Positions 48,787 through 57,404 of a stretch of DNA of 64,000 nucleotides are shown here, in pieces (position 1 is the first letter of the stretch; each line of letters starts with the position of its first letter). A program made the position numbers and the translations under genes. The stretch is from NCBI GenBank assembly GCA_027493875.1, contig JAOSJX010000001.1, forward strand, positions 186,001-250,000, written 5' to 3'. Origin of the DNA: Deltaproteobacteria bacterium. GTDB taxonomy: Bacteria > Lernaellota > Lernaellaia > JACKCT01. The notes beneath the pieces are model-generated. The model ran no database searches and was not told the origin of the DNA. It saw nothing but the letters and a program-made list of their open reading frames with translations.

Positions 48787-50001
48787 TTGAACCTGTCCTT
48801 TCAGCAACAAACGGACAAGCCGGCACGCCGGCGCGAATTGGATTTCCTGCGCGGCGTCGCGCTGATCGTCATGACGCTCGGGCACCCGCTGCGCACGGAC
48901 CTGCAGACCTACGACGTCGACGTCCTCCGCTATTACTACAACATCTACGGCGAGCTTTTCTCCGCGCTGTTCATGTTCATGTCCGCCATCAACGTCACAA
49001 ACTTTCTGCGGAGCGCCGCGCGCCATCCCGATCTCGACGCGACGCGCTTCTACCTCAAAAGCTCCGCGGCGCTCTTCGTTCTCGGCTCCACGTACAACAT
49101 GATCGTCGGCACGCTCGTCGTCATCGATATTATCCAGGCCATCGCCGTCGGCACGCTCGTTGTTTACCTCCTCCTGCGTTTCCGCGTTCCGACGCTTGTC
49201 ATCGCCGCACTCACCGCCGCGCTCTTCGGCGTGGGATGGTGGCTGGTCGGTCCTTGGCCGGTCGGCCCGGAGACCATGGAAGGCATGGGGCCGCTGTTCT
49301 ATTTGACGGCGATGTTCGGGCCGATTCCGTGGGTGGGATTTTTCACCTACGGCATTATCGTCGACCGCATTCCGCGCCGCTTCGAAGTGCCGGCGATCGT
49401 GTTTTTCGCCGCCGTCTTTGCGGGCGCGCACGCGCTCCCGCCGATCTCGGGAGAGGTTCCCGCCATTTTCCTGTTCAAAGCCAATCCGCGTTACGTGGTC
49501 ATGGCCCTCGGTCTCCTGCCGGTCTTGCATCTCGGTTGCCGCCGCTGGTATCGCGGCGCGACGAAGGCCGGGCGCGTCGTCGAGTATTGGGGAACCGAAA
49601 GCCTCGTGTTCCTCGTCTTTCACTGGTTCTTCCTCTATCTTTTGCAGTTGTGGGAAGCGGTGATCTCGCTGCAATTCGGCGAAACGCTGGCCGTATGGGC
49701 CGTCGGCGTCGTCACGCTCATCCTGATGGGGTCGACCGTGCACCTCATCGCGGCCAAGCGCGACGCCTGGCTCAAACGGCCGGACTTTCCGAAAAAGGCA
49801 TGGAGGGTTTTCTGGGGTTCACTGATCGGCTGGGCCTTCATGATGTCCGCGGCGCTGCGCATGGCGGCGACGCCGGCGGGCAAGCTGCCGCGTTTCCTCG
49901 CCCTCGGCTGCGCGTTCGGCGCCGCGTTCAGCTTCACCTTCCTGTATCCGTACCTGCGGGCGCAATTGCGCCGGCGTTCGATGCGTAAGGCGGCGGCGTG
50001 A
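48787..50001 (+). CDS. Multi-pass membrane acyltransferase-like protein (DUF1624/HGSNAT type), copy 1
   Basis: 404 residues, about ten membrane helices. The N-terminal RRRELDFLRGVALIVMTLGHP is typical of the heparan-alpha-glucosaminide N-acetyltransferase-like (DUF1624) and acyltransferase-3 superfamily. In these, a helix-end His/Arg handles an acyl donor for an extracytoplasmic substrate. Start TTG 48787 is uncertain; GGGG directly precedes it. Substrate unknown. Its end overlaps a paralogue in the same orientation. Confidence 0.72.
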   Translation: MNLSFQQQTDKPARRRELDFLRGVALIVMTLGHPLRTDLQTYDVDVLRYYYNIYGELFSALFMFMSAINVTNFLRSAARHPDLDATRFYLKSSAALFVLGSTYNMIVGTLVVIDIIQAIAVGTLVVYLLLRFRVPTLVIAALTAALFGVGWWLVGPWPVGPETMEGMGPLFYLTAMFGPIPWVGFFTYGIIVDRIPRRFEVPAIVFFAAVFAGAHALPPISGEVPAIFLFKANPRYVVMALGLLPVLHLGCRRWYRGATKAGRVVEYWGTESLVFLVFHWFFLYLLQLWEAVISLQFGETLAVWAVGVVTLILMGSTVHLIAAKRDAWLKRPDFPKKAWRVFWGSLIGWAFMMSAALRMAATPAGKLPRFLALGCAFGAAFSFTFLYPYLRAQLRRRSMRKAAA

Positions 50002-51293
50002 GCGGCGTTCCCTCCGCCCCCGAACGCGCACGACGCGGCGAACTCGATTTTCTTCGCGGCCTCGCCCTTGTCATCATGGCCGTTGGGCACCCGATGCGCA
50101 CCAACGTGTACGGCGGCGAAATCGCCGTCGATTTCGTGCGCCTCTACTACCACCACTACGGCGAATTGTTCTCCGGGCTATTCATATTCATCTCCGGCGT
50201 CAACGTGACCAATTTTCTGCGCAGCCTCGAACGGCATCCCGATCTCAATGCGACCGGCTTTTTCGTCAAAAGCTCGATCGCGCTTTTCGTCATGGGGTGG
50301 ACGTATAACCTGTGCGTCGGCACGGCGCTGTTCATCGACATCATCCAGGCCGTCGCCTACGGCACGCTGCTCGTTTATCTGCTGTTGCGCTTCCGCGTCC
50401 CGGCCTGGGGATTTCTTCTCGTCACGCTCGCGGCGTTCGCCGCCTATCTTTATCTCGTCGGCGAAGGACCGCGCGACCCGGATCTCATGGAAAAAGTGCG
50501 GCCCTACCGGTATTTCGTCGCGATGTTCGGACCGCTGCCGTGGGCGGGATTTTTCACGTACGGCGTCGCCGTCGATCGCATCGAGACGAAACGCGGGCAG
50601 AATATCGTTCTCATCCTCGCCGCGCTCCTTTTCCTTATTGGAACGAGGCTTCCGTTGTTGCGCGGCGAGATGCCCGCGGTCGGATTGCTCAAGGTCAATC
50701 TGCGTTACCTCGTCCTCTCCCTCGGTTTTCTCCCGCTGATTTTTATCCCGTTCAAACGCTGGTACGCGGGCCGCTCGAACGGCGCGAAGCTTGTCGAATA
50801 TTGGGGCCGCGAAAGCCTCGTCTTCTTCGTTTTTCATTGGGCCTACATTTTTATCCTCGGTCTCGTCCTTATTCCCGTCGTGAGCACGGCCGGCGAAAAC
50901 ACCGGCGCCTGGATGACCGGTGTTCTCACCATGCTTCTTATCGGTTTCACGGTTCGCCCGCTCGCGGGTCTGCGCAACAAATGGATGACGCATCCCGAAT
51001 TCGGCCGCTACGCCTGGACCGCCTTCGGCCTGTTATTTTTGGGGTTCGTATTTGCGATGGGACGGCTCGTGAAGGTCGCCGTGGCGGCGGGGGTCGATGT
51101 CCCGAGCCTCGACTTCCAAGCCGCGTGGACGCCGCTTTACTTCACCTTCGTCGTAAAGCAGTTGTTTGCCTTCGGCATCGCGGCGACCTTCTGCTTCGTC
51201 TACCCCCACCTCCGCGCGCAGATGCGCAAGGCGGCCTCTCAAAAGAAACAGCCTAGGCGCGGACGACGGAAACTGTTAAGGAAACGACCGTAG
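49998..51293 (+). CDS. Multi-pass membrane acyltransferase-like protein, copy 2
   Basis: 431 residues, paralogue of the preceding gene along its full length (ELDFLRGLALVIMAVGHPMR, HYGELFSGLFIFISGVNVTN, VEYWGRESLVFFVFHW). GTG start overlaps the first copy's stop. It has a basic C-terminal tail (KKQPRRGRRKLLRKRP) that the first lacks, and substitutions across the loops. A tandem duplication with translational coupling suggests that the two form a heteromer or act in sequence. Confidence 0.72.
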   Translation: MSGVPSAPERARRGELDFLRGLALVIMAVGHPMRTNVYGGEIAVDFVRLYYHHYGELFSGLFIFISGVNVTNFLRSLERHPDLNATGFFVKSSIALFVMGWTYNLCVGTALFIDIIQAVAYGTLLVYLLLRFRVPAWGFLLVTLAAFAAYLYLVGEGPRDPDLMEKVRPYRYFVAMFGPLPWAGFFTYGVAVDRIETKRGQNIVLILAALLFLIGTRLPLLRGEMPAVGLLKVNLRYLVLSLGFLPLIFIPFKRWYAGRSNGAKLVEYWGRESLVFFVFHWAYIFILGLVLIPVVSTAGENTGAWMTGVLTMLLIGFTVRPLAGLRNKWMTHPEFGRYAWTAFGLLFLGFVFAMGRLVKVAVAAGVDVPSLDFQAAWTPLYFTFVVKQLFAFGIAATFCFVYPHLRAQMRKAASQKKQPRRGRRKLLRKRP

Positions 51294-51323
51294 CCGGTTG
51301 TTCGGTTTTCCGGTTTCCGTTTT

Positions 51324-51411
51324 CCAACCGGTTAACTGGATAACCGGCTAACCGGATAACTGGCCAACCGGATAACTGGAAAACTGGATAACCGGATAAC
51401 CGGATAACCGG
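51324..51411 (+). repeat. Tandem 8-bp repeat, eleven units, in hydrolase leader
   Basis: Eleven consecutive octamers of the form NNAACYGG, for example ATAACCGG, ATAACTGG, CCAACCGG, AAAACTGG, TTAACTGG. The last three units are identical. The final GG is part of GGGAG, the likely ribosome-binding site of the GTG-start hydrolase at 51420. Related T/G-rich sequence precedes it. Confidence 0.9.
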
Positions 51412-51419
51412 GAGAATCC

Positions 51420-52289
51420 GTGGACACGCACTTTGACGTCAAGGATCTGCGAGCGTACGACGGGACGAAGATCGTTTACCAAGACACGGGTGGGGACGAT
51501 CCGATCGTGCTGGCCAACGGCTTGGGCGGCGCTTTTGAGGCATGGTCCTACCTCGTCAAACACTTCGCGGAGCGCCACCGCATTCTCTCGTGGGATTACC
51601 GCGGCTTGTTTCAGTCCGGCCGTCCGGATTTTTCGCGGCTCACCATTCCCGACCACGTCGACGACCTGACACGCATCCTCGACCGCGAAAACGTTGACCG
51701 CGCCGTCTTCTTCGGTTGGAGCATGGGCACGCAGGTGATCCTGGAACACGCACTTCGCCGGCCGGATCGCGTGCGCGCGCTGGTGCTGCTTTGCGGGGCG
51801 GCGGGCCGGCCTTTTGATACGGCGCTGCACACCTCCACGTCGCGCTACACCATGCCGGTCCTGTTCAACGCCATGAAAGCTTTAAAAAAGCCCTACGGCG
51901 CGTTTCTTAAATTCGCAACGCGCCTGCCCTACAGCCTCGAACTGCTCACCGCAACGGGCCTCTTTTGGCGAGCGGGTTCCGATGTGATTCGAGGGATGGT
52001 CGACGAGTACGTCCAGTTGGAGTGGGACACGTACGGACAAATCATGCTGGAACTCGGGCGGCACGACGCGCGACCGTACCTGCGCGAAATCCGCGTCCCG
52101 GTCTTCATCATCGCCGCCACGCGCGATTTTTTCACGCCCGTCAAAACCGCGGAGCACATGGCGCACGTCCTGCCCGACGCCGAACTTAAAATCCTGAACG
52201 GCGCAACGCACTACGCTCCCCTCGAAGCCCCCGACGAAATCAACGCCATGGTCGACGACTTCCTTGCACGGAAGGTACTGAACGCGTAA
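51420..52289 (+). CDS. Alpha/beta hydrolase
   Basis: 289 residues from GTG 51420. Classical alpha/beta hydrolase: LANGLGGAFEAWSYLVKHF, nucleophile Ser101 in GWSMG, acid candidate in AATRDFFTP, His in GATHYAPLEAP. Uninterrupted. Substrate unknown; the setting of acyl-CoA genes suggests an ester or thioester. Its leader consists of an octamer tandem repeat, and paired palindromes follow its stop. Confidence 0.88.
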   Translation: MDTHFDVKDLRAYDGTKIVYQDTGGDDPIVLANGLGGAFEAWSYLVKHFAERHRILSWDYRGLFQSGRPDFSRLTIPDHVDDLTRILDRENVDRAVFFGWSMGTQVILEHALRRPDRVRALVLLCGAAGRPFDTALHTSTSRYTMPVLFNAMKALKKPYGAFLKFATRLPYSLELLTATGLFWRAGSDVIRGMVDEYVQLEWDTYGQIMLELGRHDARPYLREIRVPVFIIAATRDFFTPVKTAEHMAHVLPDAELKILNGATHYAPLEAPDEINAMVDDFLARKVLNA

Positions 52290-52463
52290 ACACGCCGCCG
52301 TTTGTCGCGGTTCTTCGCTCATTGCCGGTCATCCCTCCGGAATTCCGGTCACTTTGCGGTTTATGGGGAAGTCTTTTTCTTTCCCGAGGGGGTCGCCGTG
52401 CCGGGAAAATCGTGTCGCGATGTGTCGCCGCCAATCGTCCGGCACGTTGCTCGTAGAAGAAAT

Positions 52464-52494
52464 ACCGCGTACTCACTGAAGGTGAGTACGCGGT
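52464..52494. repeat. Perfect inverted repeat, 13-bp stem
   Basis: ACCGCGTACTCAC pairs with GTGAGTACGCGGT over TGAAG. No T-run follows, so not a typical terminator. Sister of the palindrome 48 bases further on. Confidence 0.85.
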
Positions 52495-52541
52495 GCCTCA
52501 TTCCGCATCTGTTGACTGTTTTTCAGCGACGATGGACTGTG

Positions 52542-52573
52542 AAGCGCGTGCTCACTGAAGTGAGCACGCGCTT
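52542..52573. repeat. Perfect inverted repeat, 15-bp arms
   Basis: AAGCGCGTGCTCACT and AGTGAGCACGCGCTT flank a 2-base centre. Shares the core CGCGTRCTCACTGAAG with the previous palindrome, with compensating changes in both arms (A/T in one, G/C in the other), which suggests the hairpin is selected. Confidence 0.85.
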
Positions 52574-52583
52574 TACGACCTGG

Positions 52584-52611
52584 AGCCTGCAGCCTGTAGC
52601 CTGCAGCCTCA
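52584..52611 (+). repeat. Tandem 7-bp repeat, four units, before the Shine-Dalgarno
   Basis: AGCCTGC, AGCCTGT, AGCCTGC, AGCCTCA, then GGAG nine bases before the ATG at 52625. Same placement as the repeats at 46394 and 51324. Confidence 0.85.
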
Positions 52612-52624
52612 GGAGTATGTTCGC

Positions 52625-54535
52625 ATGACGGTTCGGCGCGACAACGAGCAACGAAAACTCCCCCGCGAGCGTAAAATCGCGAAACCCGAAAAAGTGCTCG
52701 AACGCATCGAACCCGGGATGAGCATTTTCATCTCCACCGGGCCGTCGGAGCCGCGCGCCCTCGTCAAAGCCCTCGCCGCTTCCGATCTGCCCGGCCTGCA
52801 GGACCTGGAACTGATCCAGCTTGTCAGCCTCGGCGACGCCCTGTCCGAGGAAGTGCTGCATCACCAGAAATACCGTCTCAAGACGTTTTTTTCCGGCTAT
52901 ATCGCGGGCGAAGCCATCCGGCGCGGGCGCGTCGATCTCATCCCGGCGCGGATTTCGAATATTCCGAAGCTCATCGAATCCGGCACAATCCGCGTCGACG
53001 TGGCCTTCATTCAGGTCACGCCGCCGGACGACGCCGGGTATATGAGCCTCGGTCTGGCGGTGGACGCCGCCCGTCTGGCGATGGAACGCGCGGAACTCGT
53101 CGTCGGCGAAATCAATGCGCACATTCCGCGCACGCTCGGCGACACCCTCGTGCACGAATCGGAATTCGATCTCTTTGTTGCATCGGACATCGAACCGATC
53201 CACGTCGCCCGGTGGCCCGATGACGAAGCCTTCGACAAAGTCGCGGAAAATATCGCCGCGCTCGTACGCGACGGGGCGTGCGTCGCGTACTCGATCGGCC
53301 CGCTGTATGACGCCCTGGCGCGCCGTCTCGCGTCAAAGCACGACCTCGGCATCCACTCCCCCATCATCCCCGACGCCGTCATGGACCTCATCAAAAGCGG
53401 CGCCGTCACCAACCGAAAAAAAGCGATTTTTCGCGGCAAGACGCTGGCTTCGTGGGCGCTCGGCACGCCGGAGTTGCTGCGTTGGCTGGATGATAATCCG
53501 CTCGTGGAATTCCAGGGTATCGACATCACCGCCGATCCGGAAACGATCGGCGCCAACGACAACTTTCTCGCCATCCTCCCCGCGCGCAAGGCCGATCTCA
53601 CCGGACGTATCGCGCTGCACTTCGGCAAGGGCAATGTCGCGGTCGGCCCGGCGGAGGCCTACGACCTCCTCCAAGGCGCGCGCGTTTCGCGCGGCGGACG
53701 CACCATCGTGGGCCTGCCGAGCCGCAACCGCACCGGAAGCCCGAACATCGTGCTGTCGGTGGACGACTATCCCAATCAGGTGCCGACGCGCGAATCCATC
53801 GACCTGATCGTCACCGAATACGGCGCCGCCTATCTCTCCGGACGCACCGTCCGCGAACGCGCCCAAGCCCTCGTCGACGTCGCGCACCCGGACGACCGCG
53901 AGGATCTCGTCCGCCAGGCGAAGGAAGCGCACATTCTGTACCCGGACCAGATGTATCTCGCCGCGTCCGGCCATCTCTATCCTCAGGAGGTCGCCGCGAC
54001 GCGCACGTTCAAAGGCGATCTTGTCGTGCGCTTCCGCGCCATCAAGCCGTCGGACGAGGAAGAGATGCGGCGCCTCTTTTACCGGTTCTCCGACAAGGCG
54101 GTGTACTACCGCTACTTCAGCCCCATCAAAACGATGCCGCACAAAAAAATGCAGTCCTACGTCAACGTCGATTATCGCCGCACGCTCTCGGTCGTCGGCG
54201 TCGTCGGCGACGTGGGCGAGGAACGCGTCATCGCGGAGGCCCGCTATGTCCGCGCGAAGGACAGCACGTACGCCGACATCGCGTTTGTCGTGGACGAGGA
54301 ATACCATGGCCGCGGCATTGCGACCTTTCTTTTTCATCACCTCATCCAACTCGCCAAGGAACGCGGCATCGAGGGATTCACCGCGGACGTCCTTGCCACC
54401 AACAAGGCGATGATGAAAGTCTTCGAGCGCTCGCCTCATCCGATTCGCGCACGCGTCAACGCCGGCGTCTACGAAATCGTCTTGCCCTTCGGCGAAGACG
54501 CCGCCGCCGGCAACCCCATTCATTTCGATCGCTGA
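52625..54535 (+). CDS. Acetyl-CoA hydrolase/CoA-transferase fused to GNAT acetyltransferase domain
   Basis: 636 residues. Residues 1 to about 460 are an acetyl-CoA hydrolase/4-hydroxybutyrate CoA-transferase family protein (ISTGPSEPRALVKALA, VVGEINAHIPRTLGD, TEYGAAYLSGRTVRERA). The last 160 residues are a GNAT domain (VRFRAIKPSDEEEMRRLFYRFS, VVDEEYHGRGIATFLFHHL with the acetyl-CoA-binding loop). Fusions of this kind are known. A linked acetyl-CoA user and protein acetyltransferase suggests self-regulation by acetylation, which is inference. Uninterrupted; ATG behind AGGAG. Confidence 0.9.
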   Translation: MTVRRDNEQRKLPRERKIAKPEKVLERIEPGMSIFISTGPSEPRALVKALAASDLPGLQDLELIQLVSLGDALSEEVLHHQKYRLKTFFSGYIAGEAIRRGRVDLIPARISNIPKLIESGTIRVDVAFIQVTPPDDAGYMSLGLAVDAARLAMERAELVVGEINAHIPRTLGDTLVHESEFDLFVASDIEPIHVARWPDDEAFDKVAENIAALVRDGACVAYSIGPLYDALARRLASKHDLGIHSPIIPDAVMDLIKSGAVTNRKKAIFRGKTLASWALGTPELLRWLDDNPLVEFQGIDITADPETIGANDNFLAILPARKADLTGRIALHFGKGNVAVGPAEAYDLLQGARVSRGGRTIVGLPSRNRTGSPNIVLSVDDYPNQVPTRESIDLIVTEYGAAYLSGRTVRERAQALVDVAHPDDREDLVRQAKEAHILYPDQMYLAASGHLYPQEVAATRTFKGDLVVRFRAIKPSDEEEMRRLFYRFSDKAVYYRYFSPIKTMPHKKMQSYVNVDYRRTLSVVGVVGDVGEERVIAEARYVRAKDSTYADIAFVVDEEYHGRGIATFLFHHLIQLAKERGIEGFTADVLATNKAMMKVFERSPHPIRARVNAGVYEIVLPFGEDAAAGNPIHFDR

Positions 54536-54539
54536 AATA

Positions 54540-54645
54540 TCGCTACGAATTATAGATTATTATTTATTATTTATAAATTTACGACCGTATCATTTAAGAT
54601 GGCTAGATAATTTATTCCTATTATTAAATACTTACGACGCCTTCC
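54540..54645. other. AT-rich spacer
   Basis: About 105 bases with very high A+T (TTATTATTTATTATTTATAA and similar) in otherwise GC-rich DNA, upstream of the VIT-VWA gene. Probably a promoter or melting region; specific hexamers cannot be singled out. Confidence 0.6.
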
Positions 54646-54703
54646 CCGCTTGGCACGCCTGATGCTCTCTTAGCCGACCGAACGCATTGAAAAGGAGCAA
54701 GCC

Positions 54704-57186
54704 ATGCGTGCCACAACGATCCGCCGCGACGAGATGACGACAATCCGACGAGCCTTCGCGGCCCTTTTCTTGACGGCTCTGTTGCTCATTCTCATGGCCG
54801 GTCCCGCGCGGGCCGTTCAGGTCGAAATCCAAACCGCCGACGGCGAACGCCCGGGCGACGACGCTCTCAAGCAAACCTTTCAGTCGATGGAAACGGCGAT
54901 CCACAATCAGGCCGCCGCCTGGAAAGCGTCCTTCCAGTTCGTCAGCGATTTCGACGACGACCTGGAAGTCACGTGCGCCTTCCGCCTCGGCCAGGACGAG
55001 ACAATCGACGGCTTCGCCTATTGGAACGGCGAAGAGAAGATCGTCGGCGAGGTGCTGGAGAAGCAAGCGGCCACCGAGATCTATCAGAAACTGACCGGCG
55101 TGCGCCGCGATCCCGGCATCCTCGAACAGGAAGGCTCCACCTTCCGCTTCCGCGTCTACCCCGTGCTGCCCGGCGAGACGAAACCGGTCGAGCTGACCGG
55201 CATGTCGATTCTCGAAGTCCGCGAAGGCGTCGTCGAGTACACGATCCCGCGCGAGAATCTTCCGGGGAAGACGCGGTCTTCTCGCTGGCTCTCGACGTCA
55301 CCGACGACCTGCCGATCGCCGATGTTGAAACGCTTGGCTTCGACGGTATCGTCAAACGCTTCGGGGCCGCGCCACGTGCGCGTGGTCTATGAGGACGACG
55401 GCGCCGCGCCGGACGAAGACCTGCGCATCCGCTACCGCTTGGATCAAGATGACTACGCGCTGCGTCTCATCGCGCACCGCTCCGGCGACGCCGACGGCAG
55501 CTTCATGCTGCTCGTCTCGCCCAAGCAGGACGCGGACGTTTCCGACGTCATCGGCCGCGACATCGTCTTCGTCGTGGACCGATCGGGCAGCATGGACGGC
55601 GTGCCGCTGGAACAGACCAAGCGCGCCCTCTCCTTCATCCTCGATAACCTCTCCCGCGACGACCGCTTCGACGTGATCGCTTTCGACGACGAAAACCGCG
55701 TCCTCTTCGGTTCGCTTCAAGACGCGACGCGCAAGAACCGCCGGCTGGCGATCGACGAAGCCGAGGCCCTCGAAAGCGGCGGCGGAACCAACATCCGCGA
55801 CGCGCTCATGGCCGCGCTGGACGAACTGCACGAGGAGAAATCCGACCGCGCCCGCGCGATCATCTTTCTCACCGACGGCCAGGGCAACAATCCGCCGGAG
55901 GTCGTACTGGCCGAAGTGCGCAAGCGCGCGAACGGCGCGCGCATCTTTCCCATCGGCGCGGGCAACGGCGTGAATCGCCGATTCCTCGAACGCCTGGCCA
56001 CGGACAACCGCGGCCTCCCGACTTTCGTCCAAAACGAGCGGCGCATCGAAGAAGAAATGCGCGCCCTCTACGAACGCATTGCCATGCCCCTGATGGTCGA
56101 CCTCGAACTATCCTTCGAGGGCGTCACGGTCAACTCGATCTACCCGGAAGCGCCTGCCGGATCTTTACCGCGACGGGCAGGTTGTCGTGGCCGGCCGTTA
56201 CAGCAATCCCGGCGACGGCAAGGTCATCCTGCACGGACGACTGAAAGGCAAAGACAAGCAAATCGTGGTGCCCTTCGAATTTCCGGAAGAGGGAAGAGCG
56301 CTACGCGCACGTCGAAAGCTCTGGGCGGGCCGGCGCATCGAACACCTGATGGATCCCGTCCGCACGCGCCATGACGACGAGCTCGTCCGTGAGGTCACGC
56401 GCCTGGGCATCGTTTACAACCTGGTCACCGAATACACGACCTTCCTCGCCGTGCCCGAGTCCCTGAAGACCGCGGATATCAAAGACAAGATTCGCCAGGG
56501 CAAACTCGGCTATACGAAGAAGCTCATCGACGGAATGGAAGGTATCCGGCTGTCGCAGGCGAACATCCCTCCGGGTGACCCGGTTCTGTCCGTCGCCGCG
56601 CCGGCCGACGCGCAAAACGTCACCGCCTACTTCCCCTTCGGCCTCGTCAAGGCGCTGCGTTACGATGAGATTCGCGGGCACTGGTCGGTGCGCTTCCTCG
56701 TGCCGCGCGACGTGCCGGACGGCACCTACATCATCCGCGTACGGATCGTGCATGCCGACGGCCGCGTCGAGGTGGAAGTCGGTCGAGTACGCCATCGACG
56801 CCACCGCGCCGGAGTTCGAGGCGCACGTCGCCCCGTGGGCTTACCCCGGAAGCCTGCTGCTCATCGAGGTCGATCCCTTCGAGGCGGTGCGTGGGGTGTA
56901 CGCCTACCTGCCCGACTATGACGACGAGCGCATCCCGCTGACGATCAACCCGGAAACCGGTTTGTACGAGGGCGAACTGCCGCTGCCCGACGTATTCGAG
57001 AACGGCCGCGTCCGTATCCGCATCGTCGTGCGCGACCTCGCCCGCAACCGCTTCGAGCAGACGCTGACCGTGTACGAAAACGAAGCCGCCCTCAGCGCCG
57101 CGGCGTCCGAGGGCGATCCCGAAGCGCAGCGCATGGACACGTGCGCCAAACGCCCATCACCGCAGATTGTCCTGGCGTTGCGCTAA
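54704..57186 (+). CDS. Secreted VIT and von Willebrand A domain protein, frameshifted
   Basis: About 827 residues. ATG 54704 behind AAGGAG; signal peptide ending AGPARA. VIT domain first (VTCAFRLGQDETIDGFAYWN, GEVLEKQAATEIYQKLTG), then VWA with the metal site VDRSGSMDG, then C-terminal beta domains. Similar to inter-alpha-trypsin-like and sortase-target proteins of proteobacteria; surface adhesion is likely. The apparent long frame contains a swapped patch at 55268-55372, which in another frame reads GEDAVFSLALDVTDDL. A second swap lies around 56300-56325. Real breaks fall near 56155 and 56775. A terminator follows. Confidence 0.8.
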
Positions 57187-57210
57187 CGCTCCCTCCACTC
57201 CCTTGCTCCG

Positions 57211-57250
57211 CGGCCGCCGCGCCTCCCACCGCGGCGGCCGTCTTTTTTCT
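57211..57250 (+). terminator. Rho-independent terminator after VIT-VWA gene
   Basis: CGGCCGCCGCG (57211-57221) pairs perfectly with CGCGGCGGCCG (57230-57240) over eight bases, followed by a T-rich run at 57241-57249. Confidence 0.88.
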
Positions 57251-57404
57251 ATTGCCCCGCCGCGCATCGGCGGCCGACGATTGACGAGCTTTGTATCTCG
57301 TCCGTACAATTGACCGGTGTCCGGTAGGTCGGATGATCTTGTAAGGCAATATGATCGACCTCCGGCGGCGATGGTTCATCATTAACAACTCGACCAAAGG
57401 ACGA

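Larger units (their letters stand above)
52290..52624. other. Intergenic region with two palindromes and a heptamer repeat
   Basis: 335 bases without a gene. It holds two related long inverted repeats (52464-52494, 52542-52573) and a 7-bp tandem repeat leading into the next ribosome-binding site. The first 170 bases show nothing I can name. Confidence 0.7.

Noticed and set aside
51324-51411. CRISPR array
   Set aside because: Units are 8 bp without spacers, and no cas genes are near.
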